A stretch of 64,000 bases of DNA, taken from the NCBI GenBank assembly GCA_030522375.1, contig CP130488.1, forward strand, positions 744,001-808,000. The letters run 5' to 3'. This DNA comes from Methanosuratincola petrocarbonis (lineage in GTDB: Archaea > Thermoproteota > Methanomethylicia > Methanomethylicales > Methanomethylicaceae). Position numbers and translations under genes: made by a program. Positions 33,597 through 42,479 of the stretch are shown here, one piece after another. Below the pieces are notes generated by a model that searched no databases, was not told the DNA's origin, and worked only from the letters and a program-made list of their open reading frames with translations. How positions within the stretch are numbered: position 1 is the stretch's first letter; each line of letters starts with the position of its first letter.

Positions 33597-35303
33597 ATGG
33601 AAGGATGCAAGCTATCAGGTCTATTAATCATCGTGCTGCTCGCCATAGGGGGCGTAGCAGTCTTCCCGCAGGCATCCGCTCAGCCAAATGAAGCCGGTGC
33701 CAGTTTGCAGGTAGTGGACGAAGGCAATTACAAGAAGATCACCACTGACGACCTCACGATCGTCTTCCCAAGAAACGGGACGAAGCCGTTCTTCGTGTGG
33801 TGGGCAAACAGCGACCCCTCGAAGGCGTACGTGGTGCACTTCAAAGGCCTTATCGAATACGCCGAGATCAACGGCTCCAGCTTCAGCCTCATGAATGTCT
33901 CAGAAGGCACCCTCTGGCAGCGGATGATCCAGGCTGCAAACGCTTTTGACCTCGCAAGGGCAGGGGCGGCGGCCAAGGGGCTGTCAGTGGCATTCGAGGC
34001 TCATAGCAGGCTGATGCTCGCCGCAGGGAAGGCTATGCTCTTCAGGGCTGATCTTGGGCAGGTCAAGGCCCTGCTGCAGAACGCCGGGAACGAGCTCAGC
34101 GCAATGGGCGCCGAGGTCAACGACTCTGAAATATCCCAGCAGATCGATGCGACAGTCGACGCGATCGACAGCGCAATAAGCGCAATAGACAGCGGTGCCA
34201 ACAAGGGGACAGTCCAGAACGCAATCTCAGCCGCCATAAGGGAGTGCCAGAGGCTGACCCAGACGATAACAGAGAGGGCGCGGGAGATGATAGGCGACAT
34301 GGTAGAGAAGCGGCAGAACTTAATTAGCATGGCAGAGAGCTTCCACCCCGCACTGCTCGCGTTCTCCGGCTGCAGATGGGAGATGGGCGATGTGAGGCCG
34401 ATCACTGCGAGTGATGGGACTATAGGCATTGCTTTCAACCTCACTCTCGCTGATGCCCCGCAGAAGTTTGACTTTGCCGAGGGCAATGTGAACCTATCTG
34501 TGAGGATCTACAACTCGACGGTCATCGAGACTGTAAGCGCAGCAGGCGAGGATTACTCATACAGCATAGCTGCAGGCGAGATTAAGATAGACCTGGTCGT
34601 AAAGGACTGGGATTGGAACTTCGATCCGAGGACGATATCACTCCTGAACACGACATCGATCACGATCACCCCAGCATTGGCGCTCTGGGTGGATGCCTCA
34701 TCGTTCTATGTGAATGGGAGCGTCTCAAGCCTATTCGACGACCTCGATGACGTCAAGGCTCAGGCTGCAAGCGGCAACATTGTGTTCAGCGCGGACGATG
34801 CGAATGCTACGCTGAACCTCCAGAGGCAGGACCAGGACGCGAACGGTCTCGGCCTCCACCTCAAGGTGGCGCAGAAGAGTATTGCGGGCAGGCTCATGAA
34901 GTTCCCGGCGCCAGCGAAGCTGAGGCTGACAGAGGAAGGGACCCTGGGGGGCTTCTTCAAGTTTGTCCCGACCGCGATCGTGACCAACGAGACTGGTGAA
35001 GAGTCCACAGTGAACGTCACGGCTGCCTATCTCAGCGCCGGAAACCATGTCAAGATGTACCTCTGCTACCCCTACTTCAACGGGACGCTGACCCATGACC
35101 CAAGCCTGGGGGTCGAGAAAGCCGCGGACAGCGCAGCTTACGTGGTGACCCTGAGTGCCGACTCGGGCATAGTGTCGATCCAGGAGATCCCGACCACTCC
35201 GGCATGGGGGAGGTCGAATGAGCTTTTCCTGGCAAGCGGGCTGGTCTTGGTCGCTGCGATCGGGCTAATCCTCCTCTTTAGGAGGCACCCGGCTGCGGTC
35301 TAA
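33597..35303 (+). CDS. large exported protein with C-terminal membrane anchor
   Basis: About 568 residues. A signal peptide (about 1-30, ending near ASAQP) is followed by a short beta region, a long Ala-rich helical segment (about 90-260), beta-rich domains with repeated N-x-T/S sites, and a C-terminal hydrophobic helix with RRHPAAV. The plan suggests a surface protein with an outward beta domain and a helical stalk. I recognise no enzyme motif. The start chosen is the ATG at 33597 with GGTGAT upstream; an ATG at 33585 is also possible. It follows the pigment operon but has its own AT-rich promoter region. Confidence 0.75.
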   Translation: MEGCKLSGLLIIVLLAIGGVAVFPQASAQPNEAGASLQVVDEGNYKKITTDDLTIVFPRNGTKPFFVWWANSDPSKAYVVHFKGLIEYAEINGSSFSLMNVSEGTLWQRMIQAANAFDLARAGAAAKGLSVAFEAHSRLMLAAGKAMLFRADLGQVKALLQNAGNELSAMGAEVNDSEISQQIDATVDAIDSAISAIDSGANKGTVQNAISAAIRECQRLTQTITERAREMIGDMVEKRQNLISMAESFHPALLAFSGCRWEMGDVRPITASDGTIGIAFNLTLADAPQKFDFAEGNVNLSVRIYNSTVIETVSAAGEDYSYSIAAGEIKIDLVVKDWDWNFDPRTISLLNTTSITITPALALWVDASSFYVNGSVSSLFDDLDDVKAQAASGNIVFSADDANATLNLQRQDQDANGLGLHLKVAQKSIAGRLMKFPAPAKLRLTEEGTLGGFFKFVPTAIVTNETGEESTVNVTAAYLSAGNHVKMYLCYPYFNGTLTHDPSLGVEKAADSAAYVVTLSADSGIVSIQEIPTTPAWGRSNELFLASGLVLVAAIGLILLFRRHPAAV

Positions 35304-35320
35304 GGGATCCGCCCCATCCC

Positions 35321-35345
35321 TTCATTTCTTTTTGTTTTTATTTTT
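35321..35345 (+). terminator. T-rich terminator
   Basis: A 25-base tract of T with few interruptions, starting 18 bases after the stop of the exported-protein gene. The next 220 bases to the convergent regulator gene hold nothing I can recognise. Confidence 0.6.
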
Positions 35346-35567
35346 CCAATGTCCATTTTGGAAAATGAAGACTTGACAAGCCAGGGCATCGAAGCAGCCC
35401 TCGACCCATGTGATCAGCACATCAAGTCAATCAGCAGGGAGGAGGGCAGTCACCGTGCTCATAAGCCCCGCAGGCTGGTACGGGCAGAGGTCCGCTGATG
35501 CCGGGATCGAGGGCTGATCAGCAGTCAAAAGAAGGGGAGCGGAGCAGCGCAAAGGGCTGGCAAAGGG

Positions 35568-36305
35568 TCATAACTGGACCGACGAGTAGACCAAGAGGTT
35601 GAGGTATAGCAGAACAAGGCCCAAGATTATCGAGATTTCCTGGCGGATCCCCTTCGAGAGTGAGAGGAAGATCGAGAGGACGAGTATCGACAGCAGCTGG
35701 GAGACGGCTGTCACGGCAATGGCGACGGATGGGGCGTCCAACGGGGCTAGCGCCAGCACCAGCACGATCATGAGCGGGAGCCGTGATAGCAGCACCCCCG
35801 TGAGCAGCGGGACTTCCCCACCGAGGCGCCGGTTCAGGGCGTAGGAGGCGGCTTCGAGCACTGCGAACGCGAGGAATATGCTGGCGGCATAATAGACAGG
35901 GAGCGCGGAGTTTTCAAGGACCGGGCGGTACCCAAGCATGAATGGTATGAAGCCCGTCCTGTAGCAGACTGCCAGCTCCAGGGATGCCGCGACCAGCCCC
36001 AGGAGGGCGGCTAGGAAAGGACGGGCGATCAGCAGGGAGATGGTAGAGTAGAGCACGGGCATGCCCGAGGACTTGGAGGATGCGTTCATGATCTCCGACC
36101 TGTACACCTCTATGCCCTTCTCGGTAACAGAGTACTCGCCCCTCGAGGTCTTCTGGACGCAGTCCCCGAGGAGTTCAAGGTGGTAGTACACGGTAGGGAC
36201 GCCTATTTTGAGCTCCTTTGCGATCTCCTTTGGTGTCAACACCTTGCGGCTGACCAGGAGCTGCAGGATCCTCTGCCTGTGGGGGTTCCTGAGGACCTCC
36301 TTCAC
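35568..36305 (-). CDS. membrane-bound winged-helix regulator
   Basis: 245 residues. The N-terminal 75 form an ArsR-like winged helix (RQRILQLLVSRKVLTPKEIAKELKI, VPTVYYHLELLG, then the wing to GEYSVTEKGIEVY). Residues about 85-240 hold five or six hydrophobic helices. Archaeal proteins of this plan are predicted to sense a membrane signal and act on DNA from the membrane. Its target may be itself or the neighbouring exported protein; this is positional inference. Confidence 0.8.
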   Translation of the reverse strand: MKEVLRNPHRQRILQLLVSRKVLTPKEIAKELKIGVPTVYYHLELLGDCVQKTSRGEYSVTEKGIEVYRSEIMNASSKSSGMPVLYSTISLLIARPFLAALLGLVAASLELAVCYRTGFIPFMLGYRPVLENSALPVYYAASIFLAFAVLEAASYALNRRLGGEVPLLTGVLLSRLPLMIVLVLALAPLDAPSVAIAVTAVSQLLSILVLSIFLSLSKGIRQEISIILGLVLLYLNLLVYSSVQL

Positions 36306-36334
36306 CAGCGCTCCACCCCTGTTAATCCGCTAAA

Positions 36335-37495
36335 TTAAATCACTGCCTTCTTCCTCAAGGCACCTTCGATCCTCGAGACTGCCTCCTCGAGCTTCTCCAT
36401 CGAATTGGCGTAAGAGATCCTGATGTTCCTGGAGAAGCCTCCGAATGCCTCCCCGGGGGTCGTGCTAACATGGGCCTCCTCAAGAAGCAGGTTGCACATC
36501 TGCACCGAGTCGATCCCATCCATAGCGATCTCAGGGAAAAGGTAGAACGCCCCCTTTGGCTTCTCCATGCGGAACGCCCCGATCCTGTTGAGCGCGCCGC
36601 AGAGGAAGTCCCTCCTTCTCCTGAACTCCTCGATCATGGGCTTGATCGGGGTCTCCGGGCTGAGCGCGGCGAGTGCCGCCTTCTGGACGAACGATGCAGG
36701 GCAGCTCGCAGAGTGCTGCTGGAGCTTGTTCATCGCGGCTATCAAGTCCTTCGGCCCTGCAGCGTACCCTATGCGCCACCCGGTCATCGCATAAGTCTTC
36801 GAGAACCCGTTCACCGTGATCACCAGGTCCTCTACGCCCGGGAATGAGCCGAAGCTCCTGAACTCCCCCTCGTAGAGCAACTTCTCATAGATCTCGTCCG
36901 ACAGGACGTATATCCTCGAGTCGGAGGCGATCTCTGCCAGGGCCCTCAGCTCTTCCTTGGTGTAGACATAGCCGGTCGGGTTGTTCGGAGAGTTCAGGAT
37001 CATCAGCTTGGTCCTCTCGTTCACAGCCGACCTAATCCCTTCGACGTCAGGCGAAAAGCCGTCCTTCGGCGGGATCTCCCTCACAGTGCCGCCCGCGACG
37101 GTCACCATCTCGATGTAAGAAGGCCAGGCGGGCGTAGGCACTATAACCTCATCACCCTCGTCGACCAGCGCCATCACCGCGTAGAAAAGCGCCTGTTTTG
37201 AGCCAGGCGTTATGAGAACATTCTCCCGTTTGACATCCAGCCCGTTCTCGGACCTGAGCTTCTCCGCAACTGCATCCCTGAGCTCGGGGATCCCAGCGCT
37301 GGGGGTGTAGTGGGTGAACCCATCGAGCATCGCCCGGTGGGCAGCCTCCACGATGTTCCTCGGCGTGTCGAAGTCAGGCTCGCCAACGTCCAGCTGTATC
37401 ACATCGACCCCTTTGGACTGAAGGGACTTGACCTTGTCGAGTATTTTGAGCGTGCCCGACTCCTTGAGGTTGAGCATCCGGCCTGAGAGCGACAA
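36335..37495 (-). CDS. class I aminotransferase, aspartate aminotransferase-like
   Basis: About 386 residues, PLP-dependent. VIQLDVGEPDFDTP near the N-terminus, LNSPNNPTGYVY, VLSDEIYEKLLY, NGFSKTYAMTGWRIGY (with the PLP lysine) and the arginine in RNIRISYANS are those of the AspC/archaeal aromatic-aspartate group. Amino-acid specificity is not decidable. The start chosen is the TTG at 37495 with GGTGA four bases upstream. Confidence 0.9.
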   Translation of the reverse strand: MSLSGRMLNLKESGTLKILDKVKSLQSKGVDVIQLDVGEPDFDTPRNIVEAAHRAMLDGFTHYTPSAGIPELRDAVAEKLRSENGLDVKRENVLITPGSKQALFYAVMALVDEGDEVIVPTPAWPSYIEMVTVAGGTVREIPPKDGFSPDVEGIRSAVNERTKLMILNSPNNPTGYVYTKEELRALAEIASDSRIYVLSDEIYEKLLYEGEFRSFGSFPGVEDLVITVNGFSKTYAMTGWRIGYAAGPKDLIAAMNKLQQHSASCPASFVQKAALAALSPETPIKPMIEEFRRRRDFLCGALNRIGAFRMEKPKGAFYLFPEIAMDGIDSVQMCNLLLEEAHVSTTPGEAFGGFSRNIRISYANSMEKLEEAVSRIEGALRKKAVI

Positions 37496-37682
37496 TCTCT
37501 CACCACTTCTCTTATTGGGTAGAGTCAGGTTTAATAAAAGCTTCCAAAAGCAACAAGGCAAACCCGATCCTTGGCGCCCCCATTCGGTGTGGGCTCCGCC
37601 ATTTCATCGAGGGTAAAATGTGAATCGCAGCGAGGTTCCTTCAAAGCACAGAAATTTAGCCCTCCCGTACATCCCTGCTGCG

Positions 37683-38576
37683 TCACTGCTGGCAGGGCGG
37701 CGGGTAGTTGAATATTATATACTCCGGGATCCTTCCCCTGCCGTCCCCAAGGCACGAGATCGCCCTTGCAGCCATCGCAACCCTGAATTGCCCTTTCGAG
37801 ATGTAATCCCGGTACAGCCCCTCCACCAGCGGGCAGTATGAGTTGCTCATTACGACCATGCACCCCCTGCGGTCCAGCTCCCTGAAGGTCTCAGCAAGCG
37901 CCCGCTGGTCATCCTGCGAGAATGAGTCGGGCGTGTACTGGGTGAAAGAGGACGTCCGGCTGAGCGGCTGGTAGGGCGGGTCGAAGTAGACGAGGTCTCC
38001 GGATCTTGCGGACTTGACCGCTTCCCTGTAGTCGCAGCACATTATCTCGACCAGCCTCCGGTCGAGCGCCCTGCTCACAGCTTTTAAGTGCTCCTCGTCG
38101 TAGAGCGCCGGGGACTCGTACCGACCCCACGGGACGTTGAACTCCCCCTTCGAGTTCACACGGTAGAGCCCGTTGAAGCACGTCTTGTTCAGGTATATCA
38201 GGAGGGCGGCTTTCTCCACGTCCCCCTCCAGCCCGGTCTTAAGCCTGATCTTGTTGAACGAGGGACGCGCGACCTCGTAGAAGAAGTCCTTCGCGCCGAC
38301 GTACTTCTGGTAGTACTCCAGCCTGGAGATGAGGGCGTCCAGTTCGTCCCTCACCACGACATAGCAGTTTATCAGATCCTTGTTCAGGTCTGAAAGGACA
38401 GCGCGCCTCACCCTGCCCATCGAGGCTAGCCTGAAGAAGAGCGCGCCCCCTCCGAGGAAGGGCTCGAAGTAAGTCCCGAAACTCTCCGGAAGGCACCCCA
38501 CGATGCTGTCCAGCAGCTGGGACTTTCCGCCAGCCCACTTGAGGAATGGCGAGATCGGGGAAGAGCTGACTGGCAT
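37683..38576 (-). CDS. Dam-like DNA adenine-N6 methyltransferase
   Basis: 297 residues of the D12/Dam class. PFLKWAGGKSQLL at the N-terminus, FEPFLGGGALFF for AdoMet binding, NKTCFNGLYRVN for target recognition and VYFDPPYQPL as the catalytic DPPY. Such enzymes mostly methylate GATC-like sites. No restriction endonuclease gene is adjacent, so it is an orphan. The start is the ATG at 38576 with GGTGAG upstream. Confidence 0.92.
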   Translation of the reverse strand: MPVSSSPISPFLKWAGGKSQLLDSIVGCLPESFGTYFEPFLGGGALFFRLASMGRVRRAVLSDLNKDLINCYVVVRDELDALISRLEYYQKYVGAKDFFYEVARPSFNKIRLKTGLEGDVEKAALLIYLNKTCFNGLYRVNSKGEFNVPWGRYESPALYDEEHLKAVSRALDRRLVEIMCCDYREAVKSARSGDLVYFDPPYQPLSRTSSFTQYTPDSFSQDDQRALAETFRELDRRGCMVVMSNSYCPLVEGLYRDYISKGQFRVAMAARAISCLGDGRGRIPEYIIFNYPPPCQQ

Positions 38577-38751
38577 GCGACTCACCAACAATATCCTGCG
38601 GGGCTTTAAAAAACAGTATCGGCGCTAAGGGACAGGCGCACCCAAAATCCACACAGATGCCCTGAAAAACGAGAACTCCCTGACTGCCACTTATCCTCGA
38701 AGCGGAGGCGCTAAGAAGGCAGCCTTGGCGCAGCTCCCTTGGATGGAACGA

Positions 38752-38759
38752 TTTATATA
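38752..38759 (+). promoter_or_regulatory. TATA box of the queT-queC operon
   Basis: TTTATATA, placing transcription start near 38780 and leaving a leader of about 60 bases before queT. Confidence 0.6.
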
Positions 38760-38784
38760 CTAGAGCATGAATGGTTTAGAACCC

Positions 38785-38837
38785 TAGGCGGGTGAGTGGT
38801 CTCCCACCCGTTCCGCCTTACAAAACCCGGAGTTGGG
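38785..38837 (+). promoter_or_regulatory. structured leader of queT, candidate regulatory RNA
   Basis: A six-pair stem AGGCGG/CCGCCT (38785-38790 with 38813-38818) encloses GTG...CAC. A second weak hairpin CCC/GGG (38826-38828 with 38835-38837) reaches the Shine-Dalgarno region GGGAGAGG. It precedes genes of deazapurine metabolism. It does not match the preQ1-I or preQ1-II consensus that I know. Confidence 0.35.
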
Positions 38838-38842
38838 AGAGG

Positions 38843-39319
38843 ATGCAAAAGCCAACACCTTCGAAAACTCGGGCTGTCATCAAGACAGCCATAATAGCCG
38901 CATCCTATGCGGCTTTGACAATTTCCTTCGCACCAATCAGCTTTGGGGCAGTCCAGATCAGGGTCGCGAACGCCCTCATCGGCATCGTCCCCCTCGTCGG
39001 GATGCCGGGCGCCCTGGGGATCAGCCTCGGGGTCTTCATAGGGAATCTCGCGAGCCCGCTCGGTCCCATCGACCTCCTCAGCGCACTGCCGACATTCGTA
39101 GCCCTCCTGATACTGCTGAAGCTCAAGGGCATCTCAGTGATATCCGGGCTCGCGTGCTACACCCTGATAATCTCGGCGTGGGTCGGGGCGATCCTCCAAT
39201 ACGCCCTCGGGCTGCCCTTCCTGGCGACCTTCGCGTACCTCCTCATAGGCATCGGCATCGCCACGATAGGCCTGGGGTACCTGCTCTACACCGCCATGAA
39301 GAGGATAGGAGGGATATGA
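38843..39319 (+). CDS. queT: QueT-family transporter
   Basis: 158 residues with five or six hydrophobic helices. AALTISFAPISFGAVQIRVANAL and GNLASPLGPIDLLSALPTF match the QueT family, membrane components predicted to take up a queuosine/archaeosine precursor. The start is the ATG at 38843 with GGGAGAGG just before it; the open frame begins 17 codons earlier inside the leader hairpin. The following gene is queC, which supports the assignment. Confidence 0.85.
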   Translation: MQKPTPSKTRAVIKTAIIAASYAALTISFAPISFGAVQIRVANALIGIVPLVGMPGALGISLGVFIGNLASPLGPIDLLSALPTFVALLILLKLKGISVISGLACYTLIISAWVGAILQYALGLPFLATFAYLLIGIGIATIGLGYLLYTAMKRIGGI

Positions 39320-39320
39320 T

Positions 39321-39968
39321 GTGGCGCGCGCCGTGGTCGTCACGTCCGGCGGTCTGGACAGCACGACAGCCCTCTATTGGGCAATCGAGAAGGGCTACGA
39401 GGCATTCCCGATAACCTTCGATTACGGGCAGATCGCAAGGGCAGAGATCAGGTGTGCGGAGGCGGTCTCGAAGAGGCTCAACCTCCCCTGGAAGCTCGTG
39501 GACTTGAGCGGCCTGGCAAGCGTCTACGCTGGAGCCACGTCCCTAGTCGACCAGTCCCTCGAGATCACCAGGGAATTCTCAAAAGCGATAATAGTCCCGT
39601 TCAGGAACGCGATCCTCCTCTCAGCCGCGGTCGCGTACGCCAGCTCGATCGGCGCAGCGCATGTCCTATACGGGGCGCACGCATCGGACGCCGAGAACTA
39701 CCCCGACTGCAGGGAAGAGTTCGTCAAAGCCATGGAGAAGGCTGCGAGGCTCGGGACGGGGTCCGGGATCTATATTGAAGCTCCCCTGATCTCGATGAGG
39801 AAGAGCGAGGTCATCAGGCTCGGCACGAGGCTCGGGGTGCCGTACGAGCTGACCTGGAGCTGCTACCGGGACGGGGACGCCCACTGCGGGGTCTGCGAGT
39901 CGTGCGAGAACAGGAAGAGGGCATTTGCGGAGGCGGGCGTGTCGGACCCTACCGAGTATTTGGGCTGA
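39321..39968 (+). CDS. queC: 7-cyano-7-deazaguanine (preQ0) synthase QueC
   Basis: Converts 7-carboxy-7-deazaguanine to preQ0 with ATP and ammonia; preQ0 is the base used for archaeosine in tRNA. 215 residues: VVVTSGGLDSTTALYWA PP-loop, ITFDYGQ, PFRNAILLSAAVAYA, HASDAENYPDCREEFV and the zinc site C-x7-C-x2-C-x2-C in SCYRDGDAHCGVCESCENR. The GTG start follows the queT stop by one base. Confidence 0.95.
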   Translation: MARAVVVTSGGLDSTTALYWAIEKGYEAFPITFDYGQIARAEIRCAEAVSKRLNLPWKLVDLSGLASVYAGATSLVDQSLEITREFSKAIIVPFRNAILLSAAVAYASSIGAAHVLYGAHASDAENYPDCREEFVKAMEKAARLGTGSGIYIEAPLISMRKSEVIRLGTRLGVPYELTWSCYRDGDAHCGVCESCENRKRAFAEAGVSDPTEYLG

Positions 39969-40055
39969 AGGCAGTGGAGGAGCCGAGGCAAGGAATGGCA
40001 GGTAGAATGGAAGGAAAGTAAAGGAAAGAAGGGGAGAGGGAGCGGCTGCCCCCAG

Positions 40056-40181
40056 TCACATGAGATCGACTACGGTCAGCCATGGGTTTGCCTCCAGCAC
40101 CTTGGCGCACCCACGGCAGGTTCTCTCTTTGTCCAAGATTGGCACGTGGCATATCGGGCACGCTTTGGATTTGGCTTTCAT
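40056..40181 (-). CDS. very small zinc-ribbon protein
   Basis: 41 residues: MKAKSKACPICHVPILDKE, then TCRGCAKVLEANPWLTVVDLM. Two CxxC pairs 15 residues apart make one zinc knuckle. The ATG at 40181 is the natural start; the longer upstream frame is Arg/Ser-rich and looks non-coding. Function unknown. Confidence 0.6.
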   Translation of the reverse strand: MKAKSKACPICHVPILDKERTCRGCAKVLEANPWLTVVDLM

Positions 40182-40339
40182 GACGGCGCCCCCAATTGGA
40201 AAGGCGACCCTTAAGCCCTGCGCCTGAAGATGTTCAGATGATCTCCTGAAACTTGGCGAGCGCCCTCCACGGGCTGAATGCGATGCCACATCCCGCCTTG
40301 CAATTCCAGACTGCCTACATGGAAGGCGCCATATGTACC

Positions 40340-42460
40340 TCACATCCACCTGCTCAGCGGAGCCTGCGCCCCGCAGACCCCAGGGAGGGACCCGGCGCCG
40401 ATGCCCTCGAGGACGGTCCTGAAAGCCCTGATGAGCATCCCCTCATAGTGCTTGGCATCGTAGCTGCCCCTGAAGAGCTCCGGGATGCGCACCCTGCAGG
40501 CAGGGTTCGGGTGGTCGGCATCAGTGTAGATGAAGGAGACCTCGTCCCCTGCCTCAACGCCGCCTCCAGACGCGAGCACCTGGAGCGCAGCCGACAGATG
40601 CGCCACCCTCGACCTGTATGACGAGATGCCCATGGCGACCCTCCTCCTGACCGCAAGGTCCTCTGGATTTACATTACCGCCCCTCAGCTCCTCCAGCGCA
40701 TGTTCCAGGAGGCGGGCTCCGCGCTGCAAGCCCGAAGAGAAGACCTCCGAGCGATCGGCGCAGGAAAAGACCTCCCTTATCAAGGACTCTTGGAAACGCC
40801 TGACGAAGGCAGGGACGTCCCCCCTCCTCATCTCTATCCCCCGCGCCACGACCTCGCCGCCGTAGGTGATGCCGAAGTAGCGCTTCAGCGCAGCAGAGTG
40901 GCGGTCCCCCCTCAGCGGCAGGAATGCCAGGAATCGGAAGTGCCTGTCGACGGACACGGGAAGGCCCGTTTCCTCCTTTATCGTGTCGGCCAGGGCGGAG
41001 TGCTCCCCCGCGGAGGCGCCGGGCTTCGCCACGAAGAGCGAATCCACGTCTGCGTAGACGAGCCTGAAGCCCATCGATTCCGCGACCCCCTTTGCCGTGG
41101 CCATCGCTTCCCTCGACCTGCGGTTTATCTCCTCGAAGACCACAGGGTTGCCGAACCGGTTCCTGCAGCACCCGGAGATGCCGTAGATCGTGACGAGTAT
41201 CATCTTCAGTGCACCGATCCGCTCCTCGCAGCACCTCCGCCCGTCGGTGCCGGCCCCCAAGGCGCGGCGCAGCCGCTTCAGCTCGAGCCTCCTCCTGAGC
41301 CACGGCTCAATCACGGACGGGAGGATCGCATCCCGGCCGCCCCCGCCATAAGGGCTCTCGTAGCTTATCCCGTCCCGAAGGATTATGCTCGGGTACTGGG
41401 AGTCGAAGTCCAGCGCCGCCACATTCTCATGCAAGGCGCCGGCAATGGGTGTGAAGGTGACCCCTCCCCTGTCCCTGGATGCGAGCTCCCCGACCGGCCT
41501 GGCGCCATCCCTGCAGTCCCACTCCGGGATCGCGTGCCCCCTCCGCAGCATCTCGAACGAGGTCCTCGAGTCGATCGCCCTGTTGCTGAGCCACCTCGTC
41601 GCCTGCCCCATCGTGGCGAATGCGAACCTGGACCGCTCGACCAGCCCGGCGATCCCCCACCTGTCGGCGCTGAACCCGTAGAAGACGTCCCCAAGGAAGA
41701 CCCTCCCTGCGGCGGACCCCTGGAGGCGCTTGTAAGTATCGCCGCACCTCCCGAGCCGCAAGGGCAATCCGGATGCGGAGCAGACTTCCAGGAGGGCAGG
41801 CAAGAAGCGCCTGTCGAAGCCCTCAACCAGCACCAGGTCTGGGTCCTCTGAGGAAAGGTGTTCGAAGAACCAGGATGCCATCGCCTCCCCTCCCCCGGGG
41901 GCTGCACTGCCGCACCTGCAGCACCGCAGCGAATCGACCCTCCACCTCCCCGACTGCCTGCCGAACCTTGCGGAGAATGCCAGCAGGCTGAACGGGGGCG
42001 GCGCCAGCTCCCCCTCGTCCGGAACCCTCCTGACCTCCCGGATGGAACCACCCTCGTAGACCACCTCGACCCTGGAGGTCGGCTCCACCCCGAGCCCTGT
42101 GAAGAGGTATCGCTGCACGCAGCCCAGCGACGAGTTGTAGACCCCCTCGACCCCGAGCAGCCGCCTCAGCGAAGACGCGATCTTCCTTACTCCGCAGCCC
42201 CAGGTCTCGACCCTGAGCATCCGCCTAACCGGACCGTCTATGGAGACGCGGAGGTCCTCGCCCGAGACGCTTCTCACCTCCCGGCACTCGGAGATCCGGT
42301 AGGCGAGGTCTTCCTCCATCCCCTCGGCTGGCAGGACGTGGAAGAACGGGGCGTGCCTGTCCCTCAGGCGCAGGACCTCCCCATCCACAGTCTTTATCCA
42401 GACCACCGCCTCCGTACCCTGAACGTAGGCGTCGAGGATCCAGCCTTCCGCGGTCCCCAT
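40340..42460 (-). CDS. PolB2-like family B DNA polymerase
   Basis: 706 residues. Motif A is LDFDSQYPSII (about residue 354), motif B is LKMILVTIYGISG, with Thr where Asn is usual, and motif C is YADVDSLFV; the two catalytic aspartates remain. The exonuclease region is degenerate: the segment at LLAFSARFG lacks the D-x-E of Exo I. Size, weak exonuclease and the RadA-like partner fit archaeal PolB2 (Dpo2), linked in Sulfolobus to DNA-damage tolerance. Starts 20 bases after the ATPase gene. Confidence 0.8.
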   Translation of the reverse strand: MGTAEGWILDAYVQGTEAVVWIKTVDGEVLRLRDRHAPFFHVLPAEGMEEDLAYRISECREVRSVSGEDLRVSIDGPVRRMLRVETWGCGVRKIASSLRRLLGVEGVYNSSLGCVQRYLFTGLGVEPTSRVEVVYEGGSIREVRRVPDEGELAPPPFSLLAFSARFGRQSGRWRVDSLRCCRCGSAAPGGGEAMASWFFEHLSSEDPDLVLVEGFDRRFLPALLEVCSASGLPLRLGRCGDTYKRLQGSAAGRVFLGDVFYGFSADRWGIAGLVERSRFAFATMGQATRWLSNRAIDSRTSFEMLRRGHAIPEWDCRDGARPVGELASRDRGGVTFTPIAGALHENVAALDFDSQYPSIILRDGISYESPYGGGGRDAILPSVIEPWLRRRLELKRLRRALGAGTDGRRCCEERIGALKMILVTIYGISGCCRNRFGNPVVFEEINRRSREAMATAKGVAESMGFRLVYADVDSLFVAKPGASAGEHSALADTIKEETGLPVSVDRHFRFLAFLPLRGDRHSAALKRYFGITYGGEVVARGIEMRRGDVPAFVRRFQESLIREVFSCADRSEVFSSGLQRGARLLEHALEELRGGNVNPEDLAVRRRVAMGISSYRSRVAHLSAALQVLASGGGVEAGDEVSFIYTDADHPNPACRVRIPELFRGSYDAKHYEGMLIRAFRTVLEGIGAGSLPGVCGAQAPLSRWM

Positions 42461-42479
42461 GGTTCGCCCCTCCTCCCAG

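Noticed and set aside
38776..38842. tRNA-like or preQ1-I/II riboswitch fold
   Set aside because: No T-loop or acceptor pairing for a tRNA, and no match to the preQ1 consensus sequences I know; left as an unclassified structured leader.
40700..41851. 383-codon plus-strand frame
   Set aside because: It is antisense to the polymerase gene and its product is Pro/Arg-rich. Long antisense frames are expected in GC-rich coding DNA.
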